Program-made: the position numbers and the translations under genes | Notes under the pieces: model-generated | The model's database searches: none | What the model saw: the letters and a program-made list of their open reading frames with translations, nothing else | What the model was told of the DNA's origin: nothing | Assembly (NCBI RefSeq): GCF_000148645.1 | Contig: NC_014541.1 | Coordinates: 1,736,001-1,800,000, forward strand | Direction of reading: 5' to 3' | DNA: 64,000 nucleotides | Source: Ferrimonas balearica DSM 9799 | GTDB taxonomy: Bacteria > Pseudomonadota > Gammaproteobacteria > Enterobacterales > Shewanellaceae | Shown: positions 61,521 through 64,000 of the stretch, piece by piece | How positions within the stretch are numbered: the stretch's first letter is position 1 | How the letters are laid out: every line of letters begins with the position of its first letter

Positions 61521-62894
61521 GTGAATAGCGAGCAGACTTTAGAACTCCAGGACGTTAAGTCCACCCGGAACCTGTTGATGTTCCTCCTGCCATCTCTGAT
61601 TGGCGTATTCCTGTTTATGACTCCGGTTTCGGTGAACGGCTCCCTGACCATTCCCGTGGCGGTGCTGGCCAAGGGCCTGCTGGGTCAACTGGACAGCTTT
61701 GGCGTGACTCTGGTAACCACCGTTATCGTGTTCTCCGCCGTCATGACCCTGGTTACCAAGCTGATCAAGCCTGGTGTCATCGTCAATCACCCCTTTATGA
61801 ACAGTCTGTTCAATGTGACTCCGGCCTGGGCGGTAACCCGCGTTGTTGGTGCGGTGTTCGTGGTACTGACCTTCTTTGCCGTGGGGCCGGAAGCGATCCA
61901 CTCTGGAAATACCGGTGGCCTGGTATTGAATGACCTGGCACCGCTGCTGTTCTGCGTATTCCTGTTTGCTGGCCTGTTCCTGCCGCTGCTGGTGAACTTT
62001 GGCCTGCTGGAGATGGTGGGCACCACCATGACCAAGCTGATGCGTCCGGTGTTTAATCTGCCCGGCCGCTCTGCGGTTGACTGTTTTGCTTCCTGGGTAG
62101 GCGACGGTTCCGTCGGTGTCCTGATGACCTCCAAGCAGTATGAGCAGGGCCACTATACCGAGCGTGAAGCTGCGGTAATCGGCACCACCTTCTCCATCGT
62201 GTCCATCACCTTCTCTCTGGTGGTGATCGGTACCGTGGGTCTGGAAGCGTACTTCCTGCCGTTCTTTGGTACTGTGTGTCTGGCCGGTATCGTGGTGGCC
62301 ATTGTGGTGCCCCGTCTGCCGCCGCTGTCCAATAAGAAAGACCTGTTCGTAAACGGTAAAGCTCGCACCGGTGACGAAGAGGTGATCCCGGCCGGTGAAA
62401 CCACCCTGAGCTACGGCTACAAGCTGGCTCTGGCCCGCGCCAGCCAGGTGAAGAACGCCGGTGATGTGGTCCGCGAAGGGGTACACAACGCCACCGATAT
62501 GATCCTGGGCGTACTGCCGGTGGTGATGGCGATTGGTACGGCTGGCCTGATGGTGGCGGAATACACCCCGCTGTTCAGCATCCTGGGCACCCCGTTTGTG
62601 CCGCTGCTGGAACTGCTGCAGATCCCGGATGCGGCCGCAGCCAGCCAGACCATGGTGGTGGGTTTTGCCGACATGTTCCTGCCGGCCATCCTGGCGGAAG
62701 GCATCAACAGCGAGATGACCCGCTTTGTGATTGCTGCACTGTCTGTGACCCAGCTGATCTACATGTCTGAAATCGGTGCTCTGCTGCTGGGTTCCAAGGT
62801 GCCGGTGAAGCTGTGGGAGCTGTTCCTCATCTTCCTGCTGCGTACCCTGGTGGCACTGCCGGTTATCGCGGGTATGGCCCACCTGATTTTCTAA
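61521..62894 (+). CDS. YjiH-family inner-membrane transporter
   Basis: A 457-residue protein with about nine to ten hydrophobic helices and Gate-domain motifs (NLLMFLLPSLIGVFLFMTPV, SLTIPVAVLAKGLLGQL, VDCFASWVGDGSVGVLMTSK QYEQGHYTEREA, GFADMFLPAILAEGI). GTG at 61521 has GAGGG eight bases before it; an upstream GTG (61470) has none. YjiH-family proteins are putative nucleoside- or amino-acid-related transporters; the substrate is unknown. Possible ArgR boxes in front suggest a link to arginine, not proven. A terminator follows. Confidence 0.82.
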   Translation: MNSEQTLELQDVKSTRNLLMFLLPSLIGVFLFMTPVSVNGSLTIPVAVLAKGLLGQLDSFGVTLVTTVIVFSAVMTLVTKLIKPGVIVNHPFMNSLFNVTPAWAVTRVVGAVFVVLTFFAVGPEAIHSGNTGGLVLNDLAPLLFCVFLFAGLFLPLLVNFGLLEMVGTTMTKLMRPVFNLPGRSAVDCFASWVGDGSVGVLMTSKQYEQGHYTEREAAVIGTTFSIVSITFSLVVIGTVGLEAYFLPFFGTVCLAGIVVAIVVPRLPPLSNKKDLFVNGKARTGDEEVIPAGETTLSYGYKLALARASQVKNAGDVVREGVHNATDMILGVLPVVMAIGTAGLMVAEYTPLFSILGTPFVPLLELLQIPDAAAASQTMVVGFADMFLPAILAEGINSEMTRFVIAALSVTQLIYMSEIGALLLGSKVPVKLWELFLIFLLRTLVALPVIAGMAHLIF

Positions 62895-62911
62895 TCCCTT
62901 TGGGAGCAGGC

Positions 62912-62939
62912 AAAAGCCGGGCAAGTGCCCGGCTTTTTT
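62912..62939. terminator. Terminator after the YjiH-family gene
   Basis: Stem AAGCCGGGC / GCCCGGCTT with six T. Confidence 0.93.
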
Positions 62940-63002
62940 GTGCCTTTTTTGCTACCCAACGCTCTGTTATGTTGGTTTTTTTCCCATAAACAGGACGGCG
63001 TT

Positions 63003-63323
63003 GTGGAGCTGATCATCACCAATATCGAAACCATTCCCGGAAAAACCATCACCCAGCACCTCGGTCTGGTGCAGGGCAATACGGTGCGGGCTAAGCACGT
63101 GGGCCGTGACCTGATGGCGGGCCTGAAAAACATCGTAGGCGGCGAGCTCAAAGGCTATACCGAACTGCTGAATGAGGCCCGTGAGGAAGCGGTTGGCCGC
63201 ATGATTGAGCAGGCTCAGGCCATCGGCGCTAATGCGGTGATCAATGTGCGCTTTTCAACCTCTTCGGTCACCTCCGGCGCCGCGGAGCTGTTTGCCTACG
63301 GCACCGCCGTGGTGGTGGAGTAA
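63003..63323 (+). CDS. YbjQ-family protein (soluble)
   Basis: A 106-residue protein: ITNIETIPGKTITQHLGLVQ, GNTVRAKHVGRDLMAGLKNI VGGELKGYTELL, AREEAVGRMIEQAQAIGANA and a C-terminal AYGTAVVVE, all typical of YbjQ/DUF74, a pentameric fold sometimes called heavy-metal binding. GTG start with AGGA seven bases before it. The neighbouring gene is a membrane-anchored paralogue, and an M48 peptidase follows, forming one operon. Confidence 0.9.
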   Translation: MELIITNIETIPGKTITQHLGLVQGNTVRAKHVGRDLMAGLKNIVGGELKGYTELLNEAREEAVGRMIEQAQAIGANAVINVRFSTSSVTSGAAELFAYGTAVVVE

Positions 63324-63326
63324 GCG

Positions 63327-63776
63327 ATGACCGCACTACTGATAACCTTTGGACTGCTGGTGATTGGCTACCTGTTCGGTCGCTACGCCGAGCTGCGCCA
63401 TTTTGAATCGATACGGCGCCGGGAAGCGGAGTTACAACCGCTGCTGGTGTTCTCCGATAAGCGAGTGCCGCAAGCCTTTCAGCCCTGCGAAGTGCGGCTG
63501 GTTGGCGGCAACACCGTGGTGGCCGTGGATTACTTCAAGGTGATGGCGGCGGCGCTTCGCAGTCTGTTTGGTGGGCGCATCGGAGCCTATGAGTCGCTGG
63601 TTGAGCGCGCCCGCCGTGAGTCGATTCTGCGGATGAAAACTGAGGCGCAGCGCCTGGGGGCCAGCGCCATCTTTAATGTGCGGCTGGAAACCGCGTCAAT
63701 CAGCAAGGGCGCCGGCAATCAGCAGGTCTCCGTCGAAGTCTATGCCTATGGCACGGCCGTGATTCAACGCGGATGA
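63327..63776 (+). CDS. Membrane-anchored YbjQ-family protein
   Basis: A 149-residue paralogue of the previous gene with an added N-terminal transmembrane helix (ALLITFGLLVIGYLFGRYA). The YbjQ body follows: VRLVGGNTVVAVDYFKVMAA ALRSLFGG, YESLVERARRESILRMKTEA, LGASAIFNVRLET, VEVYAYGTAVIQRG. Starts 3 bp after the soluble copy. Its stop overlaps the next ATG by 4 bases. The two could form a mixed pentamer, with this copy anchoring it to the membrane. Confidence 0.85.
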   Translation: MTALLITFGLLVIGYLFGRYAELRHFESIRRREAELQPLLVFSDKRVPQAFQPCEVRLVGGNTVVAVDYFKVMAAALRSLFGGRIGAYESLVERARRESILRMKTEAQRLGASAIFNVRLETASISKGAGNQQVSVEVYAYGTAVIQRG

Positions 63777-64000
63777 GCCAGTTTCAAAACCGGATACCAC
63801 CGGAGAACAACGTCTCTGACAACCACCCCCTGGCCGAGTTTTTGGGTCTGGGTATGGTGGCGCTGTTGCTGGTGGTGTTGCTCACCCTGGCACTGGTGTT
63901 CGCTGGCCACACCCTGGCGCGTTTTGTCCCGTTCAGCTGGGAGGCGCCGTTGCGCCTGGATTGGTCAGAATTGGCCGTGGACGAGGCGGACGGTAAACCG
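63773..64000 (+). CDS. M48-family metallopeptidase (N-terminal part; runs off the right edge)
   Basis: 76 codons, starting MSQFQNRIPPENNVSDNHPL with an N-terminal membrane helix (LGMVALLLVVLLTLALVFAG) and then FVPFSWEAPLRLDWSEL. This N-terminus ('PPE.NVS..HPL.EF') is what I know from M48 peptidases placed after ybjQ genes. The HExxH site is beyond the window, so the call is by resemblance and context. ATG overlaps the upstream stop. Confidence 0.65.
   Translation, partial: MSQFQNRIPPENNVSDNHPLAEFLGLGMVALLLVVLLTLALVFAGHTLARFVPFSWEAPLRLDWSELAVDEADGKP

Overview
The window reads as chromosome of a GC-rich marine gammaproteobacterium close to Shewanella or Ferrimonas (my inference). Grounds: the yejK / yejL-yejM arrangement, hinT next to a ycfL-type lipoprotein, enteric-style beta carbonic anhydrase and PdxH, a tRNA-Pro(GGG) of E. 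coli proL type, and a periplasmic C_GCAxxG_C_C (split-Soret-like) cytochrome with an outer-membrane-type lipoprotein. Most genes are ordinary, dense and GC-rich. Three stretches stand out: an AT-rich islet at about 3.9-5.7 kb, a 10.3 kb mobile island at 25,488-35,754, and two tRNA-Pro genes followed by tandem repeats at 53.9-54.5 and 57.6-57.9 kb.

Layout. 1-3.8 kb: D-aminoacylase-type amidohydrolase, divergent AraC regulator, nitronate monooxygenase-like enzyme, exported TraB/DUF5694-like protein. 3.9-5.9 kb: AT-rich islet with one membrane-anchored protein. 5.9-13.8 kb: porin, RidA, D-serine dehydratase, cardiolipin synthase, a lipoprotein nuclease/phosphatase, a Vgb-like beta-propeller, and the cytochrome-lipoprotein pair. 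14.2-25.2 kb: a ToxR/VtrA-like regulator overlapping an exported partner, M13 peptidase, outer-membrane proteins, EamA transporter with divergent AraC regulator, pdxH, GNAT acetyltransferase, a diguanylate cyclase and carbonic anhydrase. 25.5-35.8 kb: the island. 36-47 kb: M61 peptidase, hinT operon, and a TPP-riboswitch operon for thiamine uptake and salvage (TonB receptor, YkoF-like protein, PnuT-like permease, ThiK-like kinase), then a DUF6279 lipoprotein, DoxX, YdjA and an SMP-30-like propeller. 48-53.7 kb: large AsmA-like DUF748 protein, UspE-like protein, an unusual cysteine-clustered winged-helix protein, DUF1097. 54-64 kb: tRNA-Pro loci flanking a penicillin acylase, yejM-yejL/yejK, a YjiH-family transporter, two YbjQ proteins and the start of an M48 peptidase.

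The island carries four co-directional genes at its right end, three of them large tyrosine-recombinase-type proteins (478, 607, 677 aa) and one a 168-aa coiled-coil protein. This matches the ginABCD module of GInt islands (Tn554-like logic). It splits one host gene: removing 25,488-35,754 rejoins a single 164-codon frame coding for a small exported protein. Its cargo is AT-rich and mostly unrecognised; one gene has PIN-nuclease-like acidic motifs, and a DUF2384 antitoxin-like gene carries an in-frame amber codon.

The tRNA-Pro genes are each followed by tandem units (about 124 bp x4 and about 121-135 bp x2). Each unit repeats the tRNA 3' end including CCA, a shared spacer and a terminator hairpin, in a layout resembling the rtT repeats of E. 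coli tyrT. I know of no description for tRNA-Pro.
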